In this document: positions 20,256 to 32,559 of the stretch, in pieces
Position numbering within the stretch: the first letter of the stretch is position 1
How the letters are laid out: the number at the start of each line of letters is the position of its first letter
Assembly (NCBI RefSeq): GCF_014633365.1
Contig: NC_068352.1
Location: 26,383,310 to 26,447,309 of the forward strand
Direction of reading: 5' to 3'
Length of the DNA stretch: 64,000 nt
Source of the DNA: Diospyros lotus
Taxonomy: Eukaryota > Streptophyta > Magnoliopsida > Ericales > Ebenaceae
Position numbers and translations under genes: made by a program
The notes under the pieces: generated by a model
What the model saw: only the letters and a program-made list of their open reading frames with translations
Told to the model about the DNA's origin: nothing
Database searches by the model: none

Positions 20256-23200
20256 AAACAAATAGGAAACATAACCACAACTGCTAATAACTCAAATTGT
20301 TTGGCTGAAGTGCTTACAGTTTCTGATTTCTCTATTGATAATGAATGGATTATGGACCCTAGTTGCTCTTTTCATATGTGTCATAACATTGATTGGTTTC
20401 AAAATTTTAACAAGAAAGAAACTAGAACTGTTTACATGGGTAACAACTAATCTTGTTGTGTTAAAGGCATAGGTAACATATCACTTAAATTGCATAACAA
20501 TAAAACAAGAACCCTTACTGATGTAAGATATGTTCCAGACCTAAAACGAAACTTGATATCTCTTGGCACTTTAGATGAGCTAGGATTTTCTTATAGAGCA
20601 TAAAATGGTTCTATGCATGTGTTTAAAGGAAATGATTTAATCCTAACTGGTGCTAAGAAAAATGGATTATATGTTTTGAATGGTTGTTATTTTCCCTCTG
20701 TTAACATGCCTTCTGCCTGTATTGCTAATACTGATAAAACAAAACTGTGGCACTTGAGGCTTGGTTATATGAGCCTAAAAAGTCTTCAGGCACTTTCACA
20801 CAGAGATTACCTTAGAGCAGTGCCTGTTGGGTCCATTGATTTCTGTGAGTCATGTGTTTTGGCAAGCAACACAGGCTGAGCTTCCATAAAGAAACTCACC
20901 CGGTGAAGGCATGCCTAGAATACCTTCATGCAGACCTGTGGGGGCCTTTTCAAGTCCCTACTCACAGTGGTAACAGGTATTTTCTATCTATAGTAGATGA
21001 TTTTACTAGGAAGGTTTGGGTATTTCTATTAAAAACTAAAAATTAGACTCTAGAGAAGTTCAAAACTTGGAAGATCATAGTAGAAAATCAAACAGATAGA
21101 AAAATTAACATCGTAAGAACAAACAATGGTCTGGGTTTTGTAATAGATAATTTGATGAATTTTGTAATATCTAGGGAATACTTAGGCATAGAACTATTAG
21201 GTATATACCCCAGCAAAATAGGGTAGTTGAAATTAAATTTTAAATGCCCTGAGGAAAAATGGACCAGTAAGAAATTAAATCTAAATTACCTTAGAATGTT
21301 TGGTTGTGAAGCTTATGCTCATAAGTCAGAAGAGAAATTAGAACCTAGGTCCACAAAGTGTGTGTTTGTTGATTACCAAGAAGGGACTAAAGCCTATAGA
21401 CTATCAGAAAGACAATCTGGTGGAGTAAAAATCCTTATCAGTAGAGATGTCATATTCAATTAAGCCATTTTCCCTTGTAAAATTCTAAACACATAAGAAA
21501 CTAACATTTTGAGAAAACCAGATGATTATGTTATCTTAAGAGGCTCTCAAGTTGAGGTGGAGCAACCTGTAGGAAACAACAACCTGTCAGTTGCTCCCAC
21601 TGCATTCGAACCTGACCTAGAAGGAGAACCCTTGCCTATGTCTAATGGGAATCACACATCTGATCATGATGATGATCAAAAGGAACAAGAAGATGACCCT
21701 GAGATTGAGATGGAGCATCATGACAAACCTCAAGATCTCAGTGACTATCAGTTAGCCCATGACAACAGCAGGAGGGTTATTAGACCTCTTTCAAGGTATG
21801 CCTATTCAAATTTGGTTTACTGTGCTTTAGTTGCAGGGATAGAATTAATGAGTGATGAGCCATCCACATATGAGGAGGCTATTAGCTCCAAGGAATGCAA
21901 CAAGTGACAGCAAGGCATGGATAAGGAAATGACCTCGCTTAGGACTAATGGTACCTGGGAATTGGTCCCTCGACCATAGAAGTAAAAACTAATCCAGTGC
22001 AAATGGTTGTATAAATTAAAGGAAGGTATGACTCCTACTGACCTAATTAGATATAAAGCAAGATTAGTGGCTAAGGAGTTCACACAAATGGAGGGTATAG
22101 ACTACAACAAAATTTTCTCTCCTGTAGTTAAATTTAAAACAATTCGCATGATACTTATTGTTGTTGTTCAATTTGATCTAGAACTAGAACAATTAGATGT
22201 TAAAACAACATTTTTACATGGTGACCTAGAGGAGAAAATTTATATAGTTCAACCAACTGGATATATTGACTCTATTAAGCCCGAGCATGTTTGTTTGCTG
22301 AAAAAATCGTTGTATGGCTTAAAGCAATCCCCCAAGACAATGGTATAAAAAATTTAACAATTTTGTTCTAGGGATTGGGTTTATTAGGAGTCAATATGAT
22401 AATTGCTTTTATTACATTCTCTCTAATGTCCCTGCTTACCTATTGTTATATGTAGATGATATCTGATATCCTGTTAATTAGTAAGTCTAAGTCTAAGATC
22501 AATGAATTAAAAACAATGCTCAATACAAACTTTGATATGAAAGATTTAGAACCTGCTAAGAAAATTCTAGGAATGACAATAGAGAGGGATAAAAGTGAAT
22601 TCAGCTTAAAAGGTCATCAGTATAACTATTTAATAAAAGCTGTTCAAAACTTTGGCATGCATAATTGCAAGCCCGTAAGTGTTCCATTAGCTGGACCTTT
22701 TGTTTTAACCAAATCTCAAAGTCCTACATCTAACTTAAAAATTGTTAAAATGGAAAATGTTTCATATGCTAATGCAATTGGAACCATTATGTATGCAATG
22801 ATTAGTACCAGGCCTAACCTTGCTTATGTTATTTCCTCTCTTAGTAGATTTATGTCAAACCCAGGGAAACCTCATTGGGATGCACTAAAATATTTGCTAA
22901 GATATATAAATGGTTCTATAAATATTGGTTTGAGTTATAAGAAGAGATATGATACACTTGATATTGTTGGGTACGTAGATTCTGATTTTACAGGTGAAAG
23001 AGACACTAGGAAGTCCACTACTGCCCTGTTTTTCACCTTGGTTAGAAACTGCATCTGTAATACCCGAAAAACTTTCGGGTAAGAAATATGAGATTTCAAA
23101 GGAAATCAGTATCAAAATAGCCCAAGAAAATGTTCGAATCGACTAGAGGGTATGCCCGGGGGCTTATATATCTAAGGAAATAGGCATATACCTATTAAGA

Positions 23201-25893
23201 ATCTCAAGAAATGATCTTTAGTATCGAGAGAAATTGGATCAAGAATGATTTTCGATATAGCTAAAATACAGCTATGATTTTGGCTGAAAAACTGAATTAT
23301 CATAGGAGACTTTCGAGAGATCAATAGAACCCCAAGAAAGTTCATATTTAATATGTAGAACAATCCTTCAGTGGTTTTAGGAAGAAACAAAAGGATTTAC
23401 GACTAAAATGAAGATTCGGGCCTAAGTGCATTTCTCGAATTTGCTCGAGGGAGGTCGAAATGACATTTTTTCAGAATCTTAGAGATGAAATGAAGATTTC
23501 AAAGCTTGAGGGACTCAATGAAAGTTACAGAAAGATCAGGGGCTTCATGGAAATGCCAAAATGTAAAGAAGTCAAAATGAAAGGGCAAAAGTATAATTTT
23601 CAAAACTTGGAAGCTGCCATGGCAGACCAAGCTTCTTGCCACCCTTCTCATCACCTAATTTGGTGGTGAAAGACCCAAGAAAGTGGCAAGGGACGTCGGG
23701 GCAAGGCCCTAGGATCGATCTTAGCCGACAATCGGCCTTGGCTTGGTCGAAAAATGCCAAATTTTTTGCCGAAAGCAACCAAAATTTACCCTCTGTAAAT
23801 TGATTTTTGAGGCAACTTTCGATGGGTTTTGGGCTCATTAAGGTCAAGAGGAGACATCATAGGCCTTGGGTTGCTCGAGATCTGTCGTTTTGGGGTTCAA
23901 ATTTGGCTATAAATAGAGGATATAGTAGCTGAGGGTTTTGAAAGATTTGATCTTCAAATCGACCTCGTTTTTGAACACATTAAGGCACCAAATCATAGAG
24001 GTTTTGTTTCCCATGAGGTGATGATCATTTCTAAAAATTTTGAGGAATTTTGGAGTTCATTTGAGGGGTGATCGGAGCTTCGCCAAAAAAATCGAATCTC
24101 GTCGGAACCGGACTGATTTTTCCTCGAAAAAAAGTTTTTCGAGTGTTGTTTCAAGTTAAAATTTGGCTAGGGTGATCAAATAAAGGTATAATATCTTCTA
24201 GTATAGTATGTTTGATTTTCCGATGTGCCGGCGTGGGAGAAGATGCCCGGAAGTAATTTTTATTATTTTTAAATGTTGAAAATAAACGAAAATAGAGTAA
24301 AAATAGAAATAAGAGGGATAAAATTCTGAAAAAATATCCAGAAATACATAAAAAATGAATAGTTTACTTTGATGAATTTTTATTTGGGAAATTTTATGAG
24401 AAATTAATTATTTTGAATTTTTGAAAGGAAACTTAATTAGAAAAAAATAGGAAGAGATTTTAGAAAATTCTCAGAAAATTTATGGAAATTATAAATGTTA
24501 TTATAGGAATTTTAATAAATAATAGTGAATAAATTAATTTATTAGGTATTTTATTTTGAATTTTGGAAGAATTTATGACTATAAAAAATAGAAAAAAATA
24601 GGGAAAATTATGAAAAAATTATATTATTGATTTTAGTTGGAAATTATTGGCCAGGAAGTAATTTGGACAAGGAGTTTGAGGATTTGCATGGTTTTTGAGG
24701 TTGACACGTATTTCGAGACAAGTTGAATTTATGTTCAAGGTGAGTGGTTTTTCCAAATGATATACATGTTATGTATTGTTTATATTGAGCATGATAGCCA
24801 CGATAGTGACTAAGTTATATGTATTACATGAGCATCATGTCATATTTATACATGTATTGTTGCACCAATGTATTACGATAGTATTGGCATATAGATACTT
24901 GTGCATGGGATTGGGATGTCGCTTTAATAGTGTAGCCGTAATTCCCTAAGGGCAAATGATGGAACAACATTAGGATTATCCTGAAAGCAGGTCGAAATTT
25001 TACCTAGGGTTCCGTGTCGGGCCGGTGGGCCAGGGAAGTTACATTGGGGCATGTATTCATTTACATTACTGCATCATGCATTTATGTAACTGTCATTTTA
25101 ACCCTCACTTAGAAGATTCATCTTCTAATGTTGGACGTATGTCCCTGGAATATTCCACATTCGAAGTGAGTCGAGTAGGCGAAAGGATAAGGGTGTGGTG
25201 GAAGCATGATTGTGATGGAAGTTATTGTGGGCCCTATGCAAGGCTAAGTTACAGTTGTTTCATTTAATTATGTTATGTGGTTTTAAATGGTCATTGTAAT
25301 GATGTGATGGGTAGACGATATGTACGGACCCATGTGACTTATGGTTTTTTTTAGGTTTCGATCTTATTTCGCTGGTAATTATGAATTTCATTTGCTTAGT
25401 ATTAATTTTGGAAATTGTTATTATTAAGCGAATGTGTGGAGGATTTTAGTTTGATTTATGTATAAAAAAAAATCCTAGCATATGATATAACGCCCTGAAG
25501 AGGTTAGGGTGTTATAGCATCAGCTGGAAATCACAGGTGTAGCCTCTGGTTGCACTGTGTTCCACTGAGGCTAAGTACGTAGCAGTGACTGATGCTTTCA
25601 AAGAGGCCGTATGGCTTCAAGGCCTTCTAAAGCAAATCCACTTGCTTCAAATCAAAGTAGTGGTATTTTCAGACAGTCAAAGTGTGATTCATCTGTCCAA
25701 GAATCTGATATACCATGAATGTACAAAACATATGGATGTCAGGTATCATTATCTAAGAGATTTGGTAGCTAATGGCACTGTAAACATACTGAATGTGCAT
25801 ACAAAAAATAACCTAGCAGATATGGGTACAAAAGTGCTAACTGTAACCAAGTTCAAGCATTGCTTGGACTTGTTACATATAGGTGTTGGTTGA
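20256..25893 (+). pseudogene. Copia1 pol relic (protease, integrase, RT, RNase H)
   Basis: Domains in Copia order. The protease at about 20340 (EWIMDPSCSFHM) has the catalytic D-S-G changed to D-P-S. Then come the pre-integrase zinc finger (WHLRLGYMS … CESC), the integrase core (HADLWGPF and DDFTRKVWVF), and reverse transcriptase from about 21920 ([39 protein letters not shown]). The end of RT and the RNase H follow (YVDSDFTGERDTRKS). After a solo LTR of 2461 bp, RNase H continues (STEAKYVAVTDAFKEAVWLQ, DSQSVIHLSKN, HMDVRYHYLRD), stopping at 25893. Stops and frameshifts are frequent (for example at 21045, 21225, 21465, 21905 and 22347). The element could not move by itself. Confidence 0.9.
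23056..25516 (+). mobile_element. Solo LTR (long TGTAATACC family) inside Copia1 RNase H
   Basis: Starts TGTAATACCCG at 23056 and ends GGGTGTTATA at 25516 (CA changed to TA), 2461 bp. It is flanked by a perfect 5-bp duplication GCATC (23051-23055 and 25517-25521). It splits the Copia RNase H codons for Cys-Ile-Ser. A TATA box (GGCTATAAATAG) lies near 23909. It carries a segment also found in the other long LTRs (GTGTAGCCGTAATTCCC, then CAGGGAAGTTACA). No gag-pol of its own is present, so it is a solo LTR or a wholly non-coding element. Confidence 0.93.
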
Positions 25894-25980
25894 TCAAATC
25901 AGCTAGCAAGAGCTGTGAAAGTGAGAATTGAAGCATGTTGCATTTTATGAGAATGAGAGTTCACATGTGGTTTGATGCTT

Positions 25981-25991
25981 CAAGTTGGAGA
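25981..25991 (+). other. Copia1 polypurine tract
   Basis: CAAGTTGGAGA lies directly before the 3' LTR start (TTGATATAATTG). It is the expected site for plus-strand priming, though only moderately purine-rich. Confidence 0.5.
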
Positions 25992-25992
25992 T

Positions 25993-26659
25993 TGATATAA
26001 TTGAAGCACCAAAAGGCGTCGTGTGATGTAGCAAATAGGACGACCACGTGCGGCAACCATCCACTCTGTCCTTAGGGACGCCCGATTTCCCTTATGCTCA
26101 ATTGTTGTTCTACCCGGTTGCCTTTCTGTTGGAATGATTGATTGTGTTGTATGATCTAATCTCAGCCTCTCATCCAAGCTTTATGAAACTCCATCCCAGC
26201 CATCCAAATTCACTATTAAACTCTCTCCTCGGGATATGAACAGTCATATGAAAGAAAAGGGAAGAGAGAGTGAGAACTGGTAAGTCATCGTCTTCAGGCT
26301 ACGGTTTCTAGGGGGTTTCTTTCTCATGCTCTGTATAGCTTTTCTTTTGTATTTGTGATTATTGGAGAGTTTTGGTAGAGAACCATTGATATACATAGAG
26401 TTTTTGTGAGTGATTTAAGAGTGTAATCTACGTTCTTCATTATAGTGCAGTGAGCTTTTTTCATCGGAGCTCAACGTGGACGTAGCCTTATTTTGGGGTG
26501 AACCACGGTAAAAATCCTTGTCTCCTCTTTCACTTTTCTTTTCTGGTTTCGTTTCATTTTCTGTGTGTATGTTTGCGCAAGCTTCCAGCCTCAACGATAT
26601 TTATTATGTTATTGAACTTATTTTGTTTTACCCTAGAGTTTTGTTGTCTATTCGCAACG
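25993..26659 (+). mobile_element. Copia1 3' LTR
   Basis: Begins TGATATAATTGAAGCACC and ends TATTCGCAACG, aligned with the 5' LTR over its whole length but with several deletions (667 against 710 bp). It is followed by ACTTC, the right copy of the target duplication. The receptor kinase A start codon lies 219 bp further on, so this LTR is now the nearest promoter-like sequence to that gene. Confidence 0.88.
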
Positions 26660-26878
26660 ACTTCATTTACCGATAGGGACCTCAAGTTGAATTAGTCATC
26701 GACCGATAGGTACGTTTTGTGGAATGTTCCAACTCCCTGCTCTTCAAGTCACCAACTGAAAGATACCTTTGCCTAACGGTCAAGCACTTAGCTAATATTG
26801 GTCTAATGTACAATCATTTGGCTTCAATGGGTAGTTGGAGAATAAATTCATGCCAAGAGGGGAAGATCAAGGGTAGCC

Positions 26879-29800
26879 ATGAAAGTCTTTGGCATACTCT
26901 ATTTCTTGTACTCTTGTTTATCCATCATAATAATCTGCCAAGCAGATGATACAATAACTAAAACCCAGTTCCTTGCAGATGGTGAGACCATAGTGTCATC
27001 AAATGAAACCTTTGAACTGTGGTTCTTCAGTCCTGGCAATTCCAAGAAGCGGTATGTGGGAATGTGGTACAAGGAAATGTCTACTACCGTGGTATGGGTT
27101 GCCAACAGAGAAACGCCACTTGCAGATACATCAGGTGTCTTAAAGGTCATTGATCCAGGAATTCTAGTCCTTGTCAATGGTTCAAGTAGAATCATATGGT
27201 CCACAAATGCATCAATCTCTGCACAGAATCCAGTCGCTCAGCTTCTGGAATCAGGAAACCTGGTTGTGAAAGATGTTAATGGTAGCAATTCAGAGCAGAT
27301 CCTATGGCAGAGTTTTGACCATCCGGGTGACACCCTTTTGGCGGGGATGAAGGTTGGGAAGAACTGGGTGACTGGCAAAGAGTGGTATCTCTCATCCTGG
27401 AGGAGCACAGATGATCCAGCACCAGGTGATTATACTTATAGCCTGAATATCCATGGCTACCCACAATTTGTTTTGTACAAGGGTTCCACCAAGGTGTTCT
27501 GTTCGGGGCCTTGGAATGGAGTCCGGTTCAGTGGAGTACACTTAAGACCAAATTCAATTTTCAAGTATGGGGTGGTATTTGAAAAGGATGAGATCTATTA
27601 CAGATATGATGTCCTTGACAGCTCTGTTGTTACAAGGTTTATCTTGGCTCCTGATGGCATTGGACAGCGCTGGACATGGGTTAATAAAACCATTGGTTGG
27701 GTTCTTTATCTGACAGTGCGAACAGATAACTGCGACGCTTATGGACTATGTGGTCCATATGGTACCTGTAATGTTGACAAATCCCCTGTTTGTGGCTGTT
27801 TGAGTAAATTTGTTCCGAAAAACCAGAGAGATTGGAACATGACAAATTGGTCTGGTGGGTGTGTTCGGAGAACAGAACTGGATTGCAGCAAAGGAGATGG
27901 ATTTGAGAAATATAGTGGCCTCAAAGCGCCAGACGCAACGAATTCTTGGGTTGATAAGAGCATGACACTTGAGCAATGCAGAGAGGCATGCTTGAAAAAC
28001 TGTTCTTGTATGGCTTATTCCAATTTAGATGTAAGAAATGGTGGAAGTGGCTGCTTGATTTGGTTTGGTAACCTGGTTAACTTGGGAGATTTTGGCGAAA
28101 ATGGGTTCGATATATACGTAAGGATGTCATCCTCTGACTTAGGTAAGATCTCATTTATAACACATAGATAGCAATTCTACATTATGAATGAAAATTTGGA
28201 CTGCTAATTCACTCTTGTGAAGAAAAGAGGAAAGAAAAAATAACCATTTTGTATTAATGGTAGTACCTTCGTATCAAATTAACCTTCTTTTTTGGGTTGA
28301 GTAATTGACCATTTTATTTTTATGGAGGTTCAACAGTACATCAAGTTGCCCACCATAGAAAGACAAGAGTGGTAATTGCAGTGAGCTTGGCAATATTTTC
28401 TGGGTGTCTACTGCTGGGTCTGGCCCTTATATATTATATCCTGCAAAAAAAGAAGCGAAATCCAAGCCAAGACAGAGAAGGTAAGGCAAATGACTCATCC
28501 CATGTCTCAATAAAGAAGGTACAAAAACCAGAAGCAACCATGTCTGTTAACAATTTCTTCTAATATGTAATGATGTTGGGAAAGCCTCATCTGAATCAAC
28601 CACACCCCCCAAAACTGCCCCCAAGATCTCCCTTTTGCAGGACATTCGGTAGTACAGAGTTCTGAACAACGGTGTGATAACAAAAGCCATAATGAAGATC
28701 TAGAGTTGCCATTGTTCGACTTTGCTACAATAGCTTATTCTACTGACAACTTTTCACAGAATAACAAGCTTGGAGAAGGTGGATTTGGACCCGTTTACAA
28801 GGTATTACTGCAGTTAAATTTCTTCAGTATTTTGTTAGAATCCTTCTAGCGCATACCAAACAGCTTGCTGCTGTTTTAGACCTTCCAAAGAGACTAAATT
28901 ACATTGGCACTGGCTCCTTAATACTACATGCTTTGTTAGTCGTGTTGAATCATGAATACAATTGTCAGATTCGGGTATTTGCATTGGTTACCATCCTTGC
29001 ATTGACTTAGGAGTCATCTGCATGCTGCCTTGAAGAAACATGTGTTGCTGAAGCATTCATAACGGAGCTCAAAGCTGACTCTTTCTAGTAGTCTGCTGGA
29101 TGAAAGAAACAAAATATAACAAGAACTGTGTTATATCTTCAGGGCATGCTGGAAGGGGGGCAAGAAATAGCTGTTAAGCGGCTGTCAAAGCATTCGAGGC
29201 AAGGGCTTGATGAGTTCAAGAATGAAGTCATTTGCATCGCCAAACTTCAGCACCGAAATCTCGTGAAGCTTCTGGGATGTTGCATTGAAGGAGAAGAAAT
29301 GATGTTGATCTATGAATACATGCCCAACAAAAGCCTCGACTACTTCATTTTTGGTATGGGTCCCTCTTGAAGTTATAATACCATTGCAGAACAAGTGCAA
29401 TATTCTACCAAAGTCCATTGGTGGCACAACGGACATAAAATTGAATAACTTAACTCTGCTAGCAAGCAATCTTTCTTTCTGTTTCTATGTTTAATCTATC
29501 CCGTTCCATACTTATAAGAGAATGGGATCAATATGGTGTTCCTGTTCCAGAAAATTTATGACTTTTTCAGGAAGGAATAGACGAATAGTGTTAGATTCAA
29601 GCATTCAATCACCAGACATTGACTAACTTAACAAAACTTCGCCAGATGAAACTCCAAGAACCTTACTGGATTGGCCCAAGCGCTTCCACATTATAAATGG
29701 GATTGCCCGGGGGATTCTTTACCTCCATCAAGACTCCAGACTAAGAATTATCCATAGAGATCTCAAAGCTAGCAATATTCTACTAGATATTGACATGACA

Positions 29801-30787
29801 CCAAAAATATCAGACTTTGGAATCGCAAGAAGTTTTGGAGGAAATGAGACACAAGCAAATACAAAACAAGTGGTCGGAACATAGTAAGAAGCTCTATAAC
29901 ATGTTTCATCTAATCCTTTCCTTCCTCATCTAATTCCTCTCCTGGCTCTCTTGCAGTGGCTATATGTCTCCGGAATATGCAATGGATGGCCTTTTTTCAG
30001 TTAAATCAGATGTGTTCAGCTTTGGTGTTGGAGATAGTGAGCGGGAAAAGAAACAGAGGTTTCTACCATTCAGATCACCACCATAACCTTCTTGGTCATG
30101 TAAGTGACACCTCTACTCCTTCCTTCTTTTATCTCTCTTTTTTTTTTTTTTTTTTTTGGGCAAAGTAAAAAGGAACAAGTCAGAATTCCAAGAGACACCT
30201 CTGTCCAAAAGAAACGGGCACAATTCCTCATTGCACCCATGAGGTCAGGCTCGGGTGGAACCAATTCCTATTAGCCCCTTCACCATTTAACTTGGATAAA
30301 CTCATGGCAAATAATTAACTAGGAACCAAGGGCAGAGAGAGGTTGCCCAGAAAGGGACTCGAACTTGATACTTTTCCCATAGCACTTCAACTCTCGTGCT
30401 ACTTACCACCCTAGTCGTAGTAACCTCCTACCTGTTTGTTCAAAGTTAGTTCTGTTACTAGTGAAGTGAATCTTTCAGGGATGGAAACTTTACAAAGACG
30501 GTAGATCAATGGAACTGATGGATGAGTGTCTGGGAGATTCATGCCATTTATCAGAGGTGCTGCGATCAATCCATGTGGGACTTTTGTGCGTGCAGCAAGG
30601 TCTAGAAGACAGGCCAAGCATGGCATCAGTGGTTCTGATGCTGGGTGGTGAAGGTGCACTGGCTGAGCCTAAGCAGCCTGGCTTTTTTGCTGAAAGAAGC
30701 AGGAAGGTTAGAACTGGTGCTTCATTAAGCACAGGGGCCACAAATTCAGCCAATCAACTCACCATCACTCGGTTAGATGGTAGATAG
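26879..30787 (+). pseudogene. G-type lectin S-receptor-like Ser/Thr kinase, copy A (frameshifted)
   Basis: The family product is a plasma-membrane receptor kinase with a ligand-binding S-domain outside and a kinase inside. Exons, read by GT-AG sites and frame: 26879-28142, 28328-28480, 28641-28801, 29143-29353, 29646-29883, 29957-30099, 30479-30787. The first encodes a signal peptide, B-lectin, S-locus glycoprotein and PAN regions ([14 protein letters not shown]); the second a membrane span; the rest the kinase ([33 protein letters not shown]). In exon 6, 8 bp are missing near 30028 compared with copy B (B keeps [11 protein letters not shown]). The frame shifts and meets TAA at 30084-30086, giving a 718-residue product without the last kinase helices. 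Another change is ELWFFSPG in place of the usual ELGFFSPG. Copia1 lies 219 bp upstream. The first exon differs from B by about 30 of 430 residues by eye. Confidence 0.93.
30131..30421 (-). mobile_element. SINE in intron 6 of copy A
   Basis: Read on the minus strand, the intron carries a start like a tRNA-derived promoter (GGGTGGTAAGTAGCACG as a possible A box). A B box follows (AGTTCGAGTCCC), then about 200 bp of body (CAACCTCTCTCTGCC … ATTGTGCCCGTTTC), and a poly(A) tail seen as a poly-T run on the + strand at 30138-30158. This is the layout of a plant tRNA-type SINE. The same insertion is in copy B at 60783-61076, so it predates the gene duplication. It lies wholly in the intron and leaves both splice sites intact. 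Confidence 0.75.
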
Positions 30788-30957
30788 AAAAGAATGCACA
30801 GAATTCATGTTGCCTACTGTTTGTGGCTTGTTTTGCCTGTTCTAGAGCTCACATATGCTCAGTTTAATGTTATTCTTTTTGGCTAAATAGAGCAAGTATA
30901 AATGTTTTGAGTTCAATTAATTGCAAATACTATTTGTTATACGTTAGAAAAGTTAAT

Positions 30958-30960
30958 AGC

Positions 30961-30992
<32 letters not shown>

Positions 30993-30996
30993 ATAT
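30958..30996. repeat. (TA)n(TG)n microsatellite downstream of copy A
   Basis: TA run passing into TG run. The matching tract downstream of copy B (about 61622-61640) has TA then TATG units, showing length change after duplication. Confidence 0.85.
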
Positions 30997-32559
30997 GAAT
31001 GTATGTTTGAAACACATACATATAATTTCTTTTGAGACATCCCGAATTTCATAACTCGTTTTATTTAAGGTTTAAAGTTTAGAAATGAGATAAAAGTTAG
31101 CTTTATTTTAACTACTCAAACAAAATTATTTGTGAAAAATATGAAGATACAAGGGGTTGTTGCTTAAATTTTTGGCAAAGTACTCCAATTGTGTCTTAGA
31201 CTATGTCTAGGACTAGGAGGAAGTAATGGAATAAAATGAAATGTAAAATATGTTTGTTTTGGAAAGTAATGAAGAATTATTTCTTTTTATATAAGGGAGC
31301 AATAAAAATGAATAAGATTGAAAGATTTTTAATAGCAAATGATCATTATATTAAAGATAAATTGTGAATAAATTAAAGACAGATTTAAATAATTAGAATT
31401 TATTAAGATTAAATGTTATGAAGATAGATAAAATACAAAATGAGATGAGAATGGATGAAAAGGTGTTTTCACGTCCTTTCATTTTTTGGTCACATAATAA
31501 ACTCTTTTGTCTATTTATGTTCCATTCATTCATTGTTATGCAAAATGAATAGAAAGATATTAGATAATAAATGAAATGAAATGAAATGGGTAAGCATTTT
31601 CCTTTGGGTTTTGTTTAATAGAGATTTAAGAATGAAATGAAATGTGAATTTTTTTGTTTAAAACATAAAAAATAATAGAAAAATTTTCTTCCTTTCTAAA
31701 AGCAATAAAAATGAATAGAAAGATATTAGATAATAAATGAAAATATAAAATTAATTTTCCATCGACTCTCCCCTAATTTTTATTATCGAATCATGTAATT
31801 TGGAGTCAATGATTATTAGTAATAATCATCTGAATAAAATAAAGAGTATATTGCAAAGAACATCCTTGAGCTTTGATGACATTGCACAAAATCTCCTAAC
31901 GTTGAGGAAATAGCAAAAACTACCCTTTGTTAGTCTACCGTTATGTTGGATCCCAAAATGACAAATTTTTCCTTTTAATTTAAAAATAGTATTATAAGAT
32001 TTTAAGAGTGTGGTGAAATGACCAAATTAGCCCTCTGCTTGATGTTATTTCTTCCTACTTATTCCATGCCATTACATTGACCTAAGTTTAGCAAGAGATG
32101 AAACAAGCAACTTAATTCAAAAATTCAAATGAGGAAAGGAAGAAAGATTCAAAAAGATATAGGAGAATTAGAGATGCGGGCAAACATCAATAGTAAGAAA
32201 ATCAAACAAAAATGATTGCCATCAACATTAAAAGAGAAGAAAATCGAGGACGACATAAGGTATTTCTTTGCTCTAACTTATTCACTTTGTATGTATATGT
32301 GTTCTGGCTTTCATCGAAAATCCTATGTCTTTTTTTTAGAGGCGTGTCTTTTTCTCTCACTTATTCAGTTTCTATGTTTTTTGCTTTCATAAAAAATCTC
32401 CCCCCCCCCCCCCCCCCCCCTCTCTTTCTCTCTCTCTCACACACACACAAATTTACTATCTATGTATCTTCTTTATCAAAAATGTGTTAGACACTTGCAA
32501 GGCAAATGTCATTGTTGAACGTTCGTTGAACCCTCTCCAAAAATAAGATACCTTTAATT

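Noticed and set aside
28143..28171. Treating the 430-codon frames at 26879 and 57545 as complete intronless genes
   Set aside because: A good donor site, the downstream exons in matching phase, and family exon structure support splicing at SSSDL; the short form is reported only as a possible read-through product.
30023..30035. The exon 6 difference as an alternative splice site instead of a deletion
   Set aside because: The missing 8 bp lie within the exon, far from both splice sites, which are conserved with copy B.
30350..30421. tRNA gene in intron 6 of copy A
   Set aside because: Only promoter boxes are recognisable; no cloverleaf with an anticodon stem could be built, and the poly(A) tail and body fit a SINE.
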